A DNA stretch of 64,000 nucleotides from Bacteroidota bacterium. Its GTDB lineage: Bacteria; Bacteroidota; Bacteroidia; Chitinophagales; Chitinophagaceae. The position numbers and the translations under genes are program-made. Shown piece after piece: positions 45,007 through 54,398 of the stretch. Under the pieces are notes generated by a model. It had not been told where the DNA came from. It searched no databases and worked only from the letters and a program-made list of their open reading frames with translations. The number at the start of each line of letters is the position of its first letter. Position 1 is the first letter of the stretch. The stretch covers positions 1 through 64,000 of the forward strand of contig JAFEAJ010000014.1 of the NCBI GenBank assembly GCA_018266455.1, read 5' to 3'.

Positions 45007-46002
45007 TCAGAAGAGCTTGTTTTTAGCCATGCCCTGCTTCGCTTTTTGGATGGGAGAAAAAGGGCCATACTTGTGCTGCTGTGCTGAAAAGCTGTCGGCA
45101 TAGGGCCCGAATGGCTGATCGAATGGCTTTTGCGAAATATTGGGCCAGTCTCCACTAAAAGTTTTGTGTGGCCTTGGCTGAGAATTGACATAAGCAGCAA
45201 CATCCCACGCCTCTTCATCGGTCAGTTGCGGGGCTTTATAGTTAGCGCCGAAAGGCATATTGTCCTTTACATATCCTGCAAAGCGGGATAACCGATGAAG
45301 CCCGGCGCCATCAGTGAAGCTTTGCGCTCCCCAAAGCGGGGGGTACAAAAAGGTAATGCCATCGGCATTCAGCTGCCCCTGCCCGGTTAACTGGTGGCAT
45401 TTTGCGCATTTGTTTCCGAAAACCGATTTCCCTTTCCCTGTATCTGCAGCTCTCTCCAGGAACACCAACTGCAGAATGCCGGCCCCTTTGGGTTTTTGGC
45501 CTTTAAGAACATTTTGGCCAAGCCATTTCATATAAGCAAGTATGGCTTTCATTTCTTTGCTGTTGCTGTCGAGCGCTTTTCCGTTGAGGCTTCTTTCCAA
45601 ACAGTCATTCACTCTTTGCTCAATGGTTTCGACAGCGCCGAGCCGCTCGCGATATTTTGGATAAGTTGAAAAAACCGCGCTATAATTATTGCCCCATGGT
45701 TTTGTGCCGGCATCCAAATGGCAGTTCTGGCAATTCATGCCATTGGTTGAATGAGAAATTTTCCCTTTTGGGCCAAGATAAAATGCCGTGTTCGCAATCA
45801 GGGCCCTGCCATAAAGAACCATCTCTCCTTCTTTGGTATGAGGTATTGAATTGGTGTCAGGAGCCGACCAGATGCCTGATATTATTGCAGGCAGGGCTAT
45901 TTTTTTTGGTTCGTTTTTTTTTGTGAATATCCTGTCTACAATAACAACAAAAATAATCGTTGAAATCAATATCCAAACCCGGCTTGAAAATAATTTCTTC
46001 AT
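45007..46002 (-). CDS. Dihaem c-type cytochrome, thiosulfate dehydrogenase (TsdA)-like
   Basis: 331 residues. An N-terminal signal anchor (VWILISTIIFVVIVDRIF) precedes two cytochrome c domains with haem motifs NCQNCHLDAG and KCAKCHQLTG. The segments STYPKYRERLGAVETIEQRV, MKAILAYMKWLG and especially YPPLWGAQSFTDGAGLHRL with FAGYVKDNMPFGA are those of TsdA-type enzymes that oxidise thiosulfate to tetrathionate, or run the reverse. The true substrate is unproven. It is 142 bp upstream of ctaA on the same strand. Confidence 0.85.
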   Translation of the reverse strand: MKKLFSSRVWILISTIIFVVIVDRIFTKKNEPKKIALPAIISGIWSAPDTNSIPHTKEGEMVLYGRALIANTAFYLGPKGKISHSTNGMNCQNCHLDAGTKPWGNNYSAVFSTYPKYRERLGAVETIEQRVNDCLERSLNGKALDSNSKEMKAILAYMKWLGQNVLKGQKPKGAGILQLVFLERAADTGKGKSVFGNKCAKCHQLTGQGQLNADGITFLYPPLWGAQSFTDGAGLHRLSRFAGYVKDNMPFGANYKAPQLTDEEAWDVAAYVNSQPRPHKTFSGDWPNISQKPFDQPFGPYADSFSAQQHKYGPFSPIQKAKQGMAKNKLF

Positions 46003-46210
46003 GCAAAGATGGGTGCAGTGATAAATTCTGGTACCGTTAATACCATTATGAACGGCCTGTCCTTAAAACGAGTTGTTGTTTTCCCCTGATTCTTGGTTCT
46101 TTACCCAACTCTAATATCCATCTTTATTTTTATTCCAATCAATTTAAGTTGTAATAATGGCACTGGCATGGCTAATCTTCGAATCTCCATAGATATTCTG
46201 TGCCACCATT

Positions 46211-46218
46211 TATCTTTG
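46211..46218 (+). promoter_or_regulatory. -7 box of obg
   Basis: TATCTTTG fits TAnnTTTG and ends 18 bases before the GTG at 46237. It lies downstream of the earlier in-frame ATGs, so if used it decides for the GTG start. Confidence 0.45.
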
Positions 46219-46236
46219 TCCATCAAATTGCGAAAA

Positions 46237-47238
46237 GTGGAAAAATCAAACTTTGTTGACCGGATAAGGATTTTTTGCAGGAGCGGGCATGGCGGCGTTG
46301 GCAGCAAACATTTCATGCGTACCAAATACAATGCCATGGCCGGGCCTGATGGTGGCGACGGAGGCCGGGGCGGTCACATTATTTTGAGGGGCAACAAAAA
46401 TTTGTGGACACTTCTTCACCTGCGGTATTATAAAAATGTGCTGGCAGAAAATGGGGAGAATGGCAGCGGCAGCAACCGCACAGGAAGGTTCGGGAAAGAT
46501 ATTATTATTGAAGTGCCTCTTGGCACTATTGCCCGCGATGAGGAAACCGATAAAAAAGAAGCAGAAATTTTAGAAGATGGCCAGGAAATTATTTGGATAA
46601 AGGGTGGCCGTGGCGGATTGGGCAATGCACGTTTTGCAACACCTACCAACCAGGCGCCCGAACATGCACAGCCGGGCGAGCCCGGAGAAGAAGGCTGGAA
46701 AATACTGGAGCTGAAAGTGCTTGCTGATGTTGGGTTGGTTGGCTTTCCCAATGCGGGCAAATCAACCTTGCTTTCCGTGATCACGGCGGCTACCCCAAAA
46801 ATTGCCGATTATGCTTTTACCACTTTAACGCCACAGCTCGGAATGGTTGAATACCGGGATGGAAAAAGCTTTTGCGTCGCAGACCTTCCCGGTATTATTG
46901 AAGGCGCTGCAGAAGGAAAAGGCCTGGGCCATCGCTTTCTTCGTCATATTGAGCGAAACCCTGTTTTGTTATTCATGATCCCCGCCGACAGCAAAGACCA
47001 TAAAAAAGAATTTGAGATTTTGGTCAATGAGCTGGAAAAGTATAATCCTGAATTGCTGCACAAGCAGTTCATCATTGCAATCAGCAAAAGCGATATGCTT
47101 GATAAAGAACTGAAAGAGGCTGTTAAAAAAGAACTGCCCCGGAACATCCCTCATCTTTTTATCTCTTCGGTTACCCACCAGGGGCTGTCTGAATTAAAAG
47201 ATTTGCTGTGGGCAGCCCTGAATGAAAAAAGCTTGTAG
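46237..47238 (+). CDS. obg: Obg/CgtA GTPase
   Basis: 333 residues. A ribosome-assembly and stress-signalling GTPase of the 50S subunit. Glycine-rich Obg fold ([30 protein letters not shown]), then the G domain: [12 protein letters not shown], switch [35 protein letters not shown]. No C-terminal OCT domain, as usual in Bacteroidota. The GTG at 46237 gives [16 protein letters not shown], matching the family N-terminus; longer starts would add residues unlike any Obg. Confidence 0.95.
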   Translation: MEKSNFVDRIRIFCRSGHGGVGSKHFMRTKYNAMAGPDGGDGGRGGHIILRGNKNLWTLLHLRYYKNVLAENGENGSGSNRTGRFGKDIIIEVPLGTIARDEETDKKEAEILEDGQEIIWIKGGRGGLGNARFATPTNQAPEHAQPGEPGEEGWKILELKVLADVGLVGFPNAGKSTLLSVITAATPKIADYAFTTLTPQLGMVEYRDGKSFCVADLPGIIEGAAEGKGLGHRFLRHIERNPVLLFMIPADSKDHKKEFEILVNELEKYNPELLHKQFIIAISKSDMLDKELKEAVKKELPRNIPHLFISSVTHQGLSELKDLLWAALNEKSL

Positions 47239-47290
47239 GCGGCCCATAAATTGATGGGGCGCTGATGGCTTTACCGCTCACACATCAACA

Positions 47291-47321
47291 TTTCAACTTA
47301 CGAACTAAACCCGTAGGTTTG
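47291..47321 (+). promoter_or_regulatory. Near-consensus promoter of the S46 peptidase gene
   Basis: TTTC (47291-47294), 19 bases, then TAGGTTTG (47314-47321). The -7 box is perfect, the -33 box has one mismatch and the spacing is ideal. It ends 23 bases before the ATG. Confidence 0.6.
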
Positions 47322-47344
47322 CCAATTATAAACACCATCACAAT

Positions 47345-49510
47345 ATGAAAAAGATCTTTATAGCGATTGTATTATTGGTTTTCGGTTTCAGGACTTTTGC
47401 AGATGAAGGAATGTGGCTCCCATTGCTGCTTGGGGAACAGGTCTATTCCAACATGGTAAAAAAGGGGCTTAAGCTTACAAAAGAACAACTGTACAGCATC
47501 AACAAAGCCTCAATAAAAGATGCGGTGATTATTTTTGGCGGGGGCTGCACAGGCGAAATAGTGAGCAGCGAAGGGTTGATTTTTACCAATCATCATTGCG
47601 GCTACGAAGCCATTGCAGCAGCCAGTTCCATACAGCACAATTATTTGCACGATGGGTTCTATGCAAAAAGCAAACAGGAAGAAATCCCTGCGCAGGGGCT
47701 GTATGCCGATTTTTTGCTAAAGATAGAAGACGTTACCAAAGAAGTGGAAGATTCCGCAAAAGAGCTGTCCGGCGCAGAAAGGGCAGCTAAAGTGCAGGCT
47801 GCGGTAACGGCCATCAATACCCGCTATTCCGATGAAACCAAAAGCATCATTGCCAAAGTGAGCGCATTATTCAAGGGAAACCAGTTTTTGGTATTTGTAT
47901 ATCAGCGCTACAATGACATCCGCCTCGTTGGCGCCCCACCTGAAAGCGTTGGCAAATTTGGAGGCGACACGGACAACTGGGAATGGCCCCGCCATACGGG
48001 CGATTTCTCCATCTTCCGCGTGTATATGAGCAAAGAGGGCAAGCCTTCGAATTATTCTCCTGATGATGTCCCATTAAAGCCCAAATATTATCTGCCTGTT
48101 TCTATTAAAGGTTTTAAGGATGGCGATTATGCCATGATCTATGGTTATCCCGGAGGCACTAACCGCTATGAAACTTCTTATGGGGTAAAGCAAAAAATTG
48201 ATATCGATAACCCTTCTCTCGTTACCCTTCGCGATGTGCGCTTAAAATTCATGTTCGGGCAGATGAAGAAAGACCCTGCCGTAAAATTGCAGTTAGCCCC
48301 TGAGTATGCAAATGTTGCCAATTACTGGAAATTTTATGATGGCGAATCAAAGCAGCTTATCAAATACCATATTTACGACCAAAAGAAAAACGAAGAAGAA
48401 AAATTCAGGGAATGGGCAAAAGGAAAACCAGGATTCGAAAATATTTTTCCGGAATGGGCAAAAGCCTACGACACCTGGAGGCCTTATTCCAAACACCGGG
48501 TTTACCTCATCGAAGGGATCTTCGGTTCCCCGCTAATTGATTTTGCAGCTGCCCTGCAACAGGCCGAGATGGCTTTGGTAAAACAGGGCGGTGGCGATAT
48601 AAAAAAGGTAATGGAAGAGCTGAATGCGGAAAGGAAGAAGTTCCTCGAAAGCGAGAACAAAATTTCGGATGAAGAAATTGTTGCCGCTACAACCATGATG
48701 TTCTATAATGATATCGACAAGAACCAGCACCCCATTGGATTTTATGAAAGCCTGAAAGGCAGTTTTGGAAATTTAAAGGAAGAAAGCACTTACAAAAAAT
48801 ATGCTGCCGCGCTATTTGGCAGTACCATGATTTTCGATGATGCAAAATGGAATGCATTCAATGCAAACCCTGATGCCGCCGTTTTGCAGAGCGATCCGGC
48901 ATTTGCACATGCAATGGCCTTCCTGAAAAACTGGCAGGGAAAATACTTTTCTTTTTACAAACAATTTGTTACAGACAATAATGAGCTTGGAAGGTTATAT
49001 ATGAAAGGCATTATGCAGATGGATCCCAAAAAAACCCGTTACCCGGATGCCACTTTCACCATGCGTGTTTCTTATGGCAATGTAAAATCTTACAGCCCGC
49101 TGGATGCGGTGCACTACGATTATGCATGCACCATGAAAGGCGTGCTGGAAAAATATGTTCCCGGAGACTATGAGTTTGACCTGCCCGCAAAACTGATTGA
49201 GCTGGCTAATAAAAAAGATTTCGGCCAATACCTTGATAAACAAAAAAACGACCTGGTGGTAACATTCATTACTACCAATGATATTACCGGGGGCAACTCC
49301 GGCTCGCCGGTTTTAAATGCAAATGGGGAACTGATTGGCCTTGCCTTTGATGGCAATTATGAAGCGCTGAGCCACAAAATTGCTTATGATGCTATGTATA
49401 ACCGTACCATCTGCGTTGACATCCGTTATGTGCTGTGGTGCATTGACAAATTAGGCGGCGCACCAAATATTATCAATGAATTGAAGCTGGTAAAACCAAC
49501 CGCAAAATAA
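47345..49510 (+). CDS. S46 family dipeptidyl-peptidase, DPP7-like
   Basis: 721 residues, signal peptide (IFIAIVLLVFGFRTFA). A chymotrypsin-fold dipeptidase that releases dipeptides from peptide N-termini in the periplasm. Catalytic segments: LIFTNHHCGYEAI (His), GDTDNWEWPRHTGDFSIFRVY, and GGNSGSPVLNANGELIGLAF (Ser652). Eighteen residues after the serine is Gly670 (AFDGNYEALS), the position that is Gly in DPP7 (hydrophobic P1) and Arg in DPP11 (acidic P1), so DPP7-type specificity is inferred. Its own promoter and a strong terminator make it monocistronic. Confidence 0.94.
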   Translation: MKKIFIAIVLLVFGFRTFADEGMWLPLLLGEQVYSNMVKKGLKLTKEQLYSINKASIKDAVIIFGGGCTGEIVSSEGLIFTNHHCGYEAIAAASSIQHNYLHDGFYAKSKQEEIPAQGLYADFLLKIEDVTKEVEDSAKELSGAERAAKVQAAVTAINTRYSDETKSIIAKVSALFKGNQFLVFVYQRYNDIRLVGAPPESVGKFGGDTDNWEWPRHTGDFSIFRVYMSKEGKPSNYSPDDVPLKPKYYLPVSIKGFKDGDYAMIYGYPGGTNRYETSYGVKQKIDIDNPSLVTLRDVRLKFMFGQMKKDPAVKLQLAPEYANVANYWKFYDGESKQLIKYHIYDQKKNEEEKFREWAKGKPGFENIFPEWAKAYDTWRPYSKHRVYLIEGIFGSPLIDFAAALQQAEMALVKQGGGDIKKVMEELNAERKKFLESENKISDEEIVAATTMMFYNDIDKNQHPIGFYESLKGSFGNLKEESTYKKYAAALFGSTMIFDDAKWNAFNANPDAAVLQSDPAFAHAMAFLKNWQGKYFSFYKQFVTDNNELGRLYMKGIMQMDPKKTRYPDATFTMRVSYGNVKSYSPLDAVHYDYACTMKGVLEKYVPGDYEFDLPAKLIELANKKDFGQYLDKQKNDLVVTFITTNDITGGNSGSPVLNANGELIGLAFDGNYEALSHKIAYDAMYNRTICVDIRYVLWCIDKLGGAPNIINELKLVKPTAK

Positions 49511-49615
49511 TATAACCAACAAAAGTATTGCGCAAAAAAAGAGGATGTATCAAAAGTAAAATGAACGCTCTGGAAATTGCGCAGACAAAAACCTTCTCCA
49601 TCCCCTTACCGAATA

Positions 49616-49655
49616 TAAAGAGGCTGTCTCGAACTTTTTTGAGACAGCCTCTTTA
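49616..49655. terminator. Bidirectional terminator between the S46 peptidase and the lipoprotein
   Basis: taaagaggctgtctc (49616-49630) and gagacagcctcttta (49641-49655) form a perfect 15-bp stem with a 10-base loop. It lies between two convergent genes (stops at 49510 and 49674), so it can end both transcripts. Confidence 0.8.
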
Positions 49656-49673
49656 CATTTTAATAAACCAACA

Positions 49674-50195
49674 TTAATTTGAAGCTTTTGAGCTGCTTAT
49701 GCCAAGCGCTTTTGAAATGGTAGCATAATCTACCGATTTCAATTGTTCTTTGGTATAGGTTTTTAGCAGGCTGTTAGTAGCTAAAATAGCTCCTGGAATA
49801 GCTACGAAACGCACATACCCTGCCCCAGTAATATCCACTCCATGAGCATCAATTGTCATTTTGCCTACGCTATAATAAACATCCAGGATCGTTGAATAAT
49901 TGGATATATCGGAAACATTGCCGCTTTGGTCTTTAATATATGCTATAATTACTCCATTGTCTAAAATGGATTGAGTTATTGCGTTGGATGAAATTACCTG
50001 TTCGAAAACGCTATCATTAGCTGAGCCAAGGCCAACAAAAGGGGTATTAATAGCAACCCATGGAGAGTAAATAACACTGTCTGGCCCCGCAGGTCCTTTA
50101 GGGCCTTGTGGGCCGGTATCTCCTTTTTGACAGCCAATAATTGAAACTAATGCTACACTGGTTACAGCTACAGCTAATAATTTTAATTTTTTCAT
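49674..50195 (-). CDS. Small lipoprotein with a collagen-like Gly-X-Y stretch
   Basis: 173 residues. The signal peptide ends at a lipobox (VSIIGCQKG). Immediately after the lipid-bearing cysteine is a short collagen-like run of five Gly-X-Y triplets (GDTGPQGPKGPAGPD), then a beta-rich domain of about 130 residues with no family I recognise. The collagen-like part may act as a rigid or trimerising stalk that lifts the domain from the outer membrane. Similar lipoproteins are common in Bacteroidota. A candidate -7 box is about 98 bases upstream. Confidence 0.8.
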   Translation of the reverse strand: MKKLKLLAVAVTSVALVSIIGCQKGDTGPQGPKGPAGPDSVIYSPWVAINTPFVGLGSANDSVFEQVISSNAITQSILDNGVIIAYIKDQSGNVSDISNYSTILDVYYSVGKMTIDAHGVDITGAGYVRFVAIPGAILATNSLLKTYTKEQLKSVDYATISKALGISSSKASN

Positions 50196-50292
50196 GATTC
50201 CTGATTTTAGTTTTAAATCGGTAATAAAATACTTTACGTATCCTTAGTCAATATGGTTTACTCAAAGCACAAAAAGTTTTTCGGCTTATTGA

Positions 50293-50300
50293 CAAATATA
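50293..50300 (-). promoter_or_regulatory. Candidate -7 box of the collagen-like lipoprotein gene
   Basis: Minus-strand TATATTTG fits TAnnTTTG. No TTTG found at the -33 position. Confidence 0.35.
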
Positions 50301-50443
50301 GCAAGCAATTGCAGAGCGTCAGCAATTAATTCATTTATCCATCCCCTCCCGGTTTTACGCCCGCACAACTAACGGGGAAACCCATTAACAAATTGCTATT
50401 ATGCCTTAAATCTGTGCCTCTTCTTATTGCCTGAGCAGGAAAA

Positions 50444-50812
50444 TCATATTACGCTTTTCCCAAATGGCATGAAAGAAAGCTCCATCAGTTTTACATGCTG
50501 CCTTGCAAAAGGAATGCCGATGATGGTGATGAAGAATAGCGCTGCAAAAACAAGGTGAATGATGGCAGTACAAAGCCCTCCGGATAGCAGCCAGATGATG
50601 TTGCAAAAAATCGACAAGCAACCAACGCTGCTTCCTGATGAAACCACTTTCTTCCCAAATGGCCAGAGCATGAGGCTTGCCATTTTAAAGCACTGCATGC
50701 CCCATGGAATACCCACAATGGTCAGGCAAAGCATTAAGCCGCCAAACACATAGCCAAGCGCAGCAAGAAAGCCCCCGAAAACCAGCCAGATGATGTTGCC
50801 TATAAAATTCAT
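50444..50812 (-). CDS. YccF-family inner-membrane protein
   Basis: 122 residues from the ATG at 50812. Two copies of the YccF pattern are visible: NIIWLVFGGFLAALGYVFGG with LTIVGIPWGMQCFKMA, and NIIWLLSGGLCTAIIHLV with ITIIGIPFARQHVKLMELSF. Four hydrophobic helices. The function of YccF is unknown. The upstream part of the open frame does not belong to the family. Confidence 0.9.
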   Translation of the reverse strand: MNFIGNIIWLVFGGFLAALGYVFGGLMLCLTIVGIPWGMQCFKMASLMLWPFGKKVVSSGSSVGCLSIFCNIIWLLSGGLCTAIIHLVFAALFFITIIGIPFARQHVKLMELSFMPFGKSVI

Positions 50813-50903
50813 GAAATGAAAATAGGAAATTGCCGTGTTCCGGACAAAGTACATTGATAACACAAATGACAAGGGTTGTGCCCGTTGTTTGTGTTGTTGT
50901 GCA

Positions 50904-50937
50904 AAATAAAAAGAGCCCCAGCAGGCTGAAGCTCTTT
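50904..50937 (-). terminator. Intrinsic terminator of the RRM gene
   Basis: On the minus strand AAAGAGC pairs with GCTCTTT (50937-50931 and 50916-50910), and the inner TTCAGC/GCTGGG pairs extend it to a 13-bp stem. A U-rich tract follows (complement of 50904-50909). It lies 22 bases after the stop codon at 50959. Confidence 0.75.
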
Positions 50938-50958
50938 ATATCGTTTTAGAAAATCGGC

Positions 50959-51273
50959 TTAATACCTGCTTCTGCTGAAGTTGCTATTGCTTTTTTTCTG
51001 GAAACCGCCGCGGTTGCCGTTGCTGCGCTCTTCTTTTGGCTTCGCAACAGACACACCGATGTTCCTGCCATCAACTGATGCGCCATCCAGCTCTTTGATT
51101 GCTTTTTGAGCGGCTTCATCATCCGGCATCTCAACAAATGCAAACCCACGGGATTTGCTTGTGAATTTGTCTTTAATCACTTTTGCAGAAGCTACTTCTC
51201 CGTACTCTGCAAAATAATCATGTAAGTCTTCGTCTGTGACGTTGAAACTTAAGTTCGAAACGTAAATGTTCAT
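50959..51273 (-). CDS. RRM-domain RNA-binding protein
   Basis: 104 residues. One RNA recognition motif: RNP2 MNIYVSNLSFNVT, RNP1 SRGFAFVEMPDDE. The C-terminal 25 residues are rich in Gly, Asn, Ser and Arg (NRGGFQKKSNSNFSRSRY), as in plant and cyanobacterial glycine-rich RNA-binding proteins. Bacterial members are often cold-induced and act on mRNA structure or stability. The leader of about 125 bases (if the -7 box at 51404 is used) is unusually long for such a small gene and would allow post-transcriptional control. Confidence 0.93.
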   Translation of the reverse strand: MNIYVSNLSFNVTDEDLHDYFAEYGEVASAKVIKDKFTSKSRGFAFVEMPDDEAAQKAIKELDGASVDGRNIGVSVAKPKEERSNGNRGGFQKKSNSNFSRSRY

Positions 51274-51403
51274 GTTTAAAATAACTGGTTAAAAAATAAA
51301 TAAGCTGAATAAAAAAGCAGCGTAAAGAAAACTAACAATTGCGCAGAATAAATAGCAGAATGATTGTTCACTTACTAAATGCTGTCTCATCTCAACTAAA
51401 GCG

Positions 51404-51411
51404 CAAAGATA
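51404..51411 (-). promoter_or_regulatory. -7 box of the RRM gene
   Basis: Minus-strand TATCTTTG fits TAnnTTTG. It predicts transcription start near 51397 and a leader of about 125 bases. No -33 box is clear. Confidence 0.4.
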
Positions 51412-51508
51412 ATCGTTTATTCGGGATTATCTATGTTTAATCAGAAAAAAAGGGGGGAAAACGAATACTTCAAAGGTAGCTCGTTAATGAAACAGGTGCT
51501 ATTTAGGT

Positions 51509-52741
51509 TCAATGTGAGGCCACTGGCGTTACAGGAGCTTTGCGCAATGCAGTATAAGCGATCAAACAGCTCAAAAGCATAAATATGCCCCCAAGCAAAA
51601 ATGGCGCTCCCGGAAATAAAAATGGCGCCTTAGGGCTGGTAAAGTAAGTGAACAAGCCGGTCATGATTAAAGGGCCAACAATGGAAGTAAGGGCTATTAA
51701 GCTGGTCAGCCCCCCCTGAAGCTCTCCTTGTTCATTTTTGGGGACATGACCGGTCATGGTAGCCTGTAAAGAAGGCCCCGCTATGCCCCCAAGGCAGTAG
51801 GGTATCAAAAAGATGAACATCATCCAACTTTTGTTAGCAAAAGCAAACAAGAATAAACCAAGCGTATAAAGGCCAAGGCCAACATAAATGCTTTTTTCAG
51901 TGCCAATTTTCGGAGTAATTATCCTTATCAGGCCAACCTGTACCAATGCTATTAAGGCCCCCACCAAAGCCAGCGAAAATCCAATTATCTCGGGCGACCA
52001 TTTGAACAGGTAACTGGTGAAATAATTCCAGTTGCTTTGGACGGCATGGGCAGCAAGATAGATAAACACAAGCGATGCTAATAGGCCGGCAATGGCCGGG
52101 TATTTTTTCAATTGCAAGAGCGTGCCAACAGGGTTAGCTCTTTTCCATTCGAATTCCCGGCGATGATCTGCACTGAGCGATTCAGGCAAAATGAAATATC
52201 CATATAGCCAGTTAATAATAGTCAATACCCCTGCGGCATAAAACGGGGCCCTTAGCCCAAACTTTCCCAACAGCCCGCCTATTGCCGGCCCTATAATAAA
52301 TCCCAGCCCAAATGCCCCCCCGACCATACCAAAATATTTTGCGCGGTTTTCAGGAGTGCTTATATCGGCAATATAGGCCATAGCGGTAGTAAAGCTTGCG
52401 CCGGTTATTCCGGCAACAACCCTCCCTACAAACAGCCACCCATAGGTCGGGGCAAAGCTCAGGAATACATAATCGATGGCAAACCCGAAAAGCGAAAAAA
52501 GGATAATTGGCCTGCGGCCATACTTATCGCTGAGGTTGCCAATAATTGGCGCGCACAAAAATTGCATGAGCGCATACGTTGATAGCAAAATCCCTCCTGC
52601 CGTGCTCGCTTCATTAACCGGAACATGTTTCAATTCCGAAATCAAATCCTGCATCACCGGGATGATCAAGCCGAAACCAATCGAATCAATTAATATGGTA
52701 ATAAAAATGAACCCTAATGCAGCTTGTTTTGATTTTGCCAT
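51509..52741 (-). CDS. TetA-like MFS transporter
   Basis: 410 residues with 12 helices. N-terminal [21 protein letters not shown] and motif [21 protein letters not shown] are those of the TCR/Tet (DHA1) family, which also includes many multidrug exporters; antiporter motif C-like [15 protein letters not shown] is present. No TetR-type regulator adjoins it. Resistance to tetracycline cannot be inferred from this alone; a general drug or metabolite efflux role is as likely. Confidence 0.88.
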   Translation of the reverse strand: MAKSKQAALGFIFITILIDSIGFGLIIPVMQDLISELKHVPVNEASTAGGILLSTYALMQFLCAPIIGNLSDKYGRRPIILFSLFGFAIDYVFLSFAPTYGWLFVGRVVAGITGASFTTAMAYIADISTPENRAKYFGMVGGAFGLGFIIGPAIGGLLGKFGLRAPFYAAGVLTIINWLYGYFILPESLSADHRREFEWKRANPVGTLLQLKKYPAIAGLLASLVFIYLAAHAVQSNWNYFTSYLFKWSPEIIGFSLALVGALIALVQVGLIRIITPKIGTEKSIYVGLGLYTLGLFLFAFANKSWMMFIFLIPYCLGGIAGPSLQATMTGHVPKNEQGELQGGLTSLIALTSIVGPLIMTGLFTYFTSPKAPFLFPGAPFLLGGIFMLLSCLIAYTALRKAPVTPVASH

Positions 52742-52820
52742 AAACAGTCGTTAAGCGGTAAATGTAAAAAGAAACAAAACTTCGTGCCAGAAAATATGAT
52801 GAGCGATAAATAACAATTCA

Positions 52821-53813
52821 TTAATCTGCCTCATATCGTATGCCCGCAGCATGACGTATCCGGTCAAGGGTTTCCATGATCAGCAAAGTATCTGCATGGG
52901 CCATTACCGGGCTTTCAGTGAGGCCCTGGCGAAGGCATTCGCACACATGCCTAGCCTGGTATTGATAGCCAAAGCCAGGTTCAGAATGATGGGGTATGAT
53001 TTCTTTCGAATCCGTTCGCCCGGAATAAAACTCAATGACTGCTGTTGTTGGGTTATAAAACCTTGGCGTTAGCCTGATGCGGCCTTTCCTTCCACAGATA
53101 TCTGCTTCTGTAGCAAGGTTGGAAGAAAAGGTAGAAAACAACTGTGCAATTGCACCGTTGTTATACCTGAAAGTAGCAGCACATTGCTCATCTACTCCGC
53201 TATGAGCAGGCGTCATGCTTGCTTCAATAATGTCTGGCCTTCCTAAAACCGAGAGCACATAAAAAACATTATAAATCCCGATATCCAGCAACGACCCTCC
53301 GCCTAAGGCAGGTTCATACAGCCTTGACGGGTAAGGCTGCATCGGGATAAAACCGAAATTTGCAAACATGCTTTGAATTTCGCCAAGCTCTCCTTTCTTT
53401 ATTATTTGTTGAACGATTTCATATTGTGGCGTGAATTTAGACCACAAAGCTTCCATCAAAAAAACATTTTCTTCTTTTGCTGCATCAATCATTTCCTTAG
53501 CCTGCCTGCTATTCATGGCAAAAGCTTTTTCACAAAGAACAGCTTTTTGATGCCTTAAGCATAGCAATGCGTGCTGGTGGTGCAGGCCATGAGGCGTTGC
53601 CACGTAAATAACATCCACCTCTTTATCATTCACCAAGGCTTCATAACCATCATGGATATGCGCAACTCCAAATTCTTTTGAAAATTCATCAGCTATATGA
53701 TGGCTGCGCGAGCCTGCTGCAACAAGTTCAGCTCCTTGCACATATTGCAGGTCGGAAGCAAATTTTTTTGCAATCCTTCCACAGCCTAGAACTCCCCATC
53801 GGATTTTTTGCAT
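52821..53813 (-). CDS. Gfo/Idh/MocA family NAD(P)-dependent oxidoreductase
   Basis: 330 residues. Rossmann N-terminus (WGVLGCGRIAKKFASDL), DVIYVATPHGLHHQHALLCL, and the conserved catalytic lysine in AVLCEKAFAMN. The C-terminal half is the open beta-sheet substrate domain (GGGSLLDIGIYNVFYVLSVLG). Acts on a sugar or polyol, trans-dihydrodiol dehydrogenase-like; the substrate is unknown. It is 79 bp upstream of the TetA-like gene on the minus strand. Confidence 0.92.
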   Translation of the reverse strand: MQKIRWGVLGCGRIAKKFASDLQYVQGAELVAAGSRSHHIADEFSKEFGVAHIHDGYEALVNDKEVDVIYVATPHGLHHQHALLCLRHQKAVLCEKAFAMNSRQAKEMIDAAKEENVFLMEALWSKFTPQYEIVQQIIKKGELGEIQSMFANFGFIPMQPYPSRLYEPALGGGSLLDIGIYNVFYVLSVLGRPDIIEASMTPAHSGVDEQCAATFRYNNGAIAQLFSTFSSNLATEADICGRKGRIRLTPRFYNPTTAVIEFYSGRTDSKEIIPHHSEPGFGYQYQARHVCECLRQGLTESPVMAHADTLLIMETLDRIRHAAGIRYEAD

Positions 53814-53983
53814 GTATAAAAAATTAAAGCCTTAACAAACGCATTATGGGCACAATATTAGCGATTCATAAAAAATTATTCCTAAAATTAAAAAGGTTTG
53901 ATAAATTTAAAATGAGATGGCTGCCGACAGGGTGCTTTGTTCCACAACTATGTATGAGGGCCATCCAAAAAAAACCATCTTTT

Positions 53984-54379
53984 ATGCATTTTAAAAAATC
54001 AATAACGATGCTTTTGGTTATAGCCTATACGATTATCGGTATTGCCGCTATCGATCCTCCAGGTGGGCACAAAAACCTGAAAGTGCTTCCCAAAAATATA
54101 AGCCCCGATATGCTTGATACGGTGATGAACGGTTTTGGAAAAGCGTTGGGAGTGAAGTGCTATTTTTGCCATGTTGTTTCCAAAGACTCGGCCGAGAACC
54201 GCCTCAATTTTGCCAGCGATGAAAACCCGGAAAAAAACATTACAAGAAAAATGATGAAGATGACGGCTAAGCTGAATAAGAAGTATTTCAGTTTCGATAA
54301 GAGCGAAAATGCAGAAATATCCCAAGAAGTTTCCTGCGCCATGTGCCATAGGGGAAAACCTAACCCAAACAAGAGATGA
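53984..54379 (+). CDS. Small dihaem c-type cytochrome, copy 1
   Basis: 131 residues. Signal peptide (SITMLLVIAYTIIGIAAI) and two haem motifs, KCYFCHVV and SCAMCHRG. The segments HKNLKVLPKNISPDMLDTVM and LNFASDENPEKNITRKMMKM define the family, which resembles the c-type subunit of photosynthetic reaction centres (CytoC_RC-like) and is widespread in non-phototrophic Bacteroidota. Located in the periplasm. I used the ATG at 53984, which gives a clean signal peptide. It is 20 bp before copy 2 and likely co-transcribed with it. It is the most divergent of the three copies here. Confidence 0.88.
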   Translation: MHFKKSITMLLVIAYTIIGIAAIDPPGGHKNLKVLPKNISPDMLDTVMNGFGKALGVKCYFCHVVSKDSAENRLNFASDENPEKNITRKMMKMTAKLNKKYFSFDKSENAEISQEVSCAMCHRGKPNPNKR

Positions 54380-54398
54380 AAGAATTAAACCCTGTTTT

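Noticed and set aside
51509..52741. TetA-like protein as a tetracycline resistance gene
   Set aside because: Motifs show only the wider Tet/DHA1 family; there is no TetR-type regulator or mobile context, and many members export other compounds.
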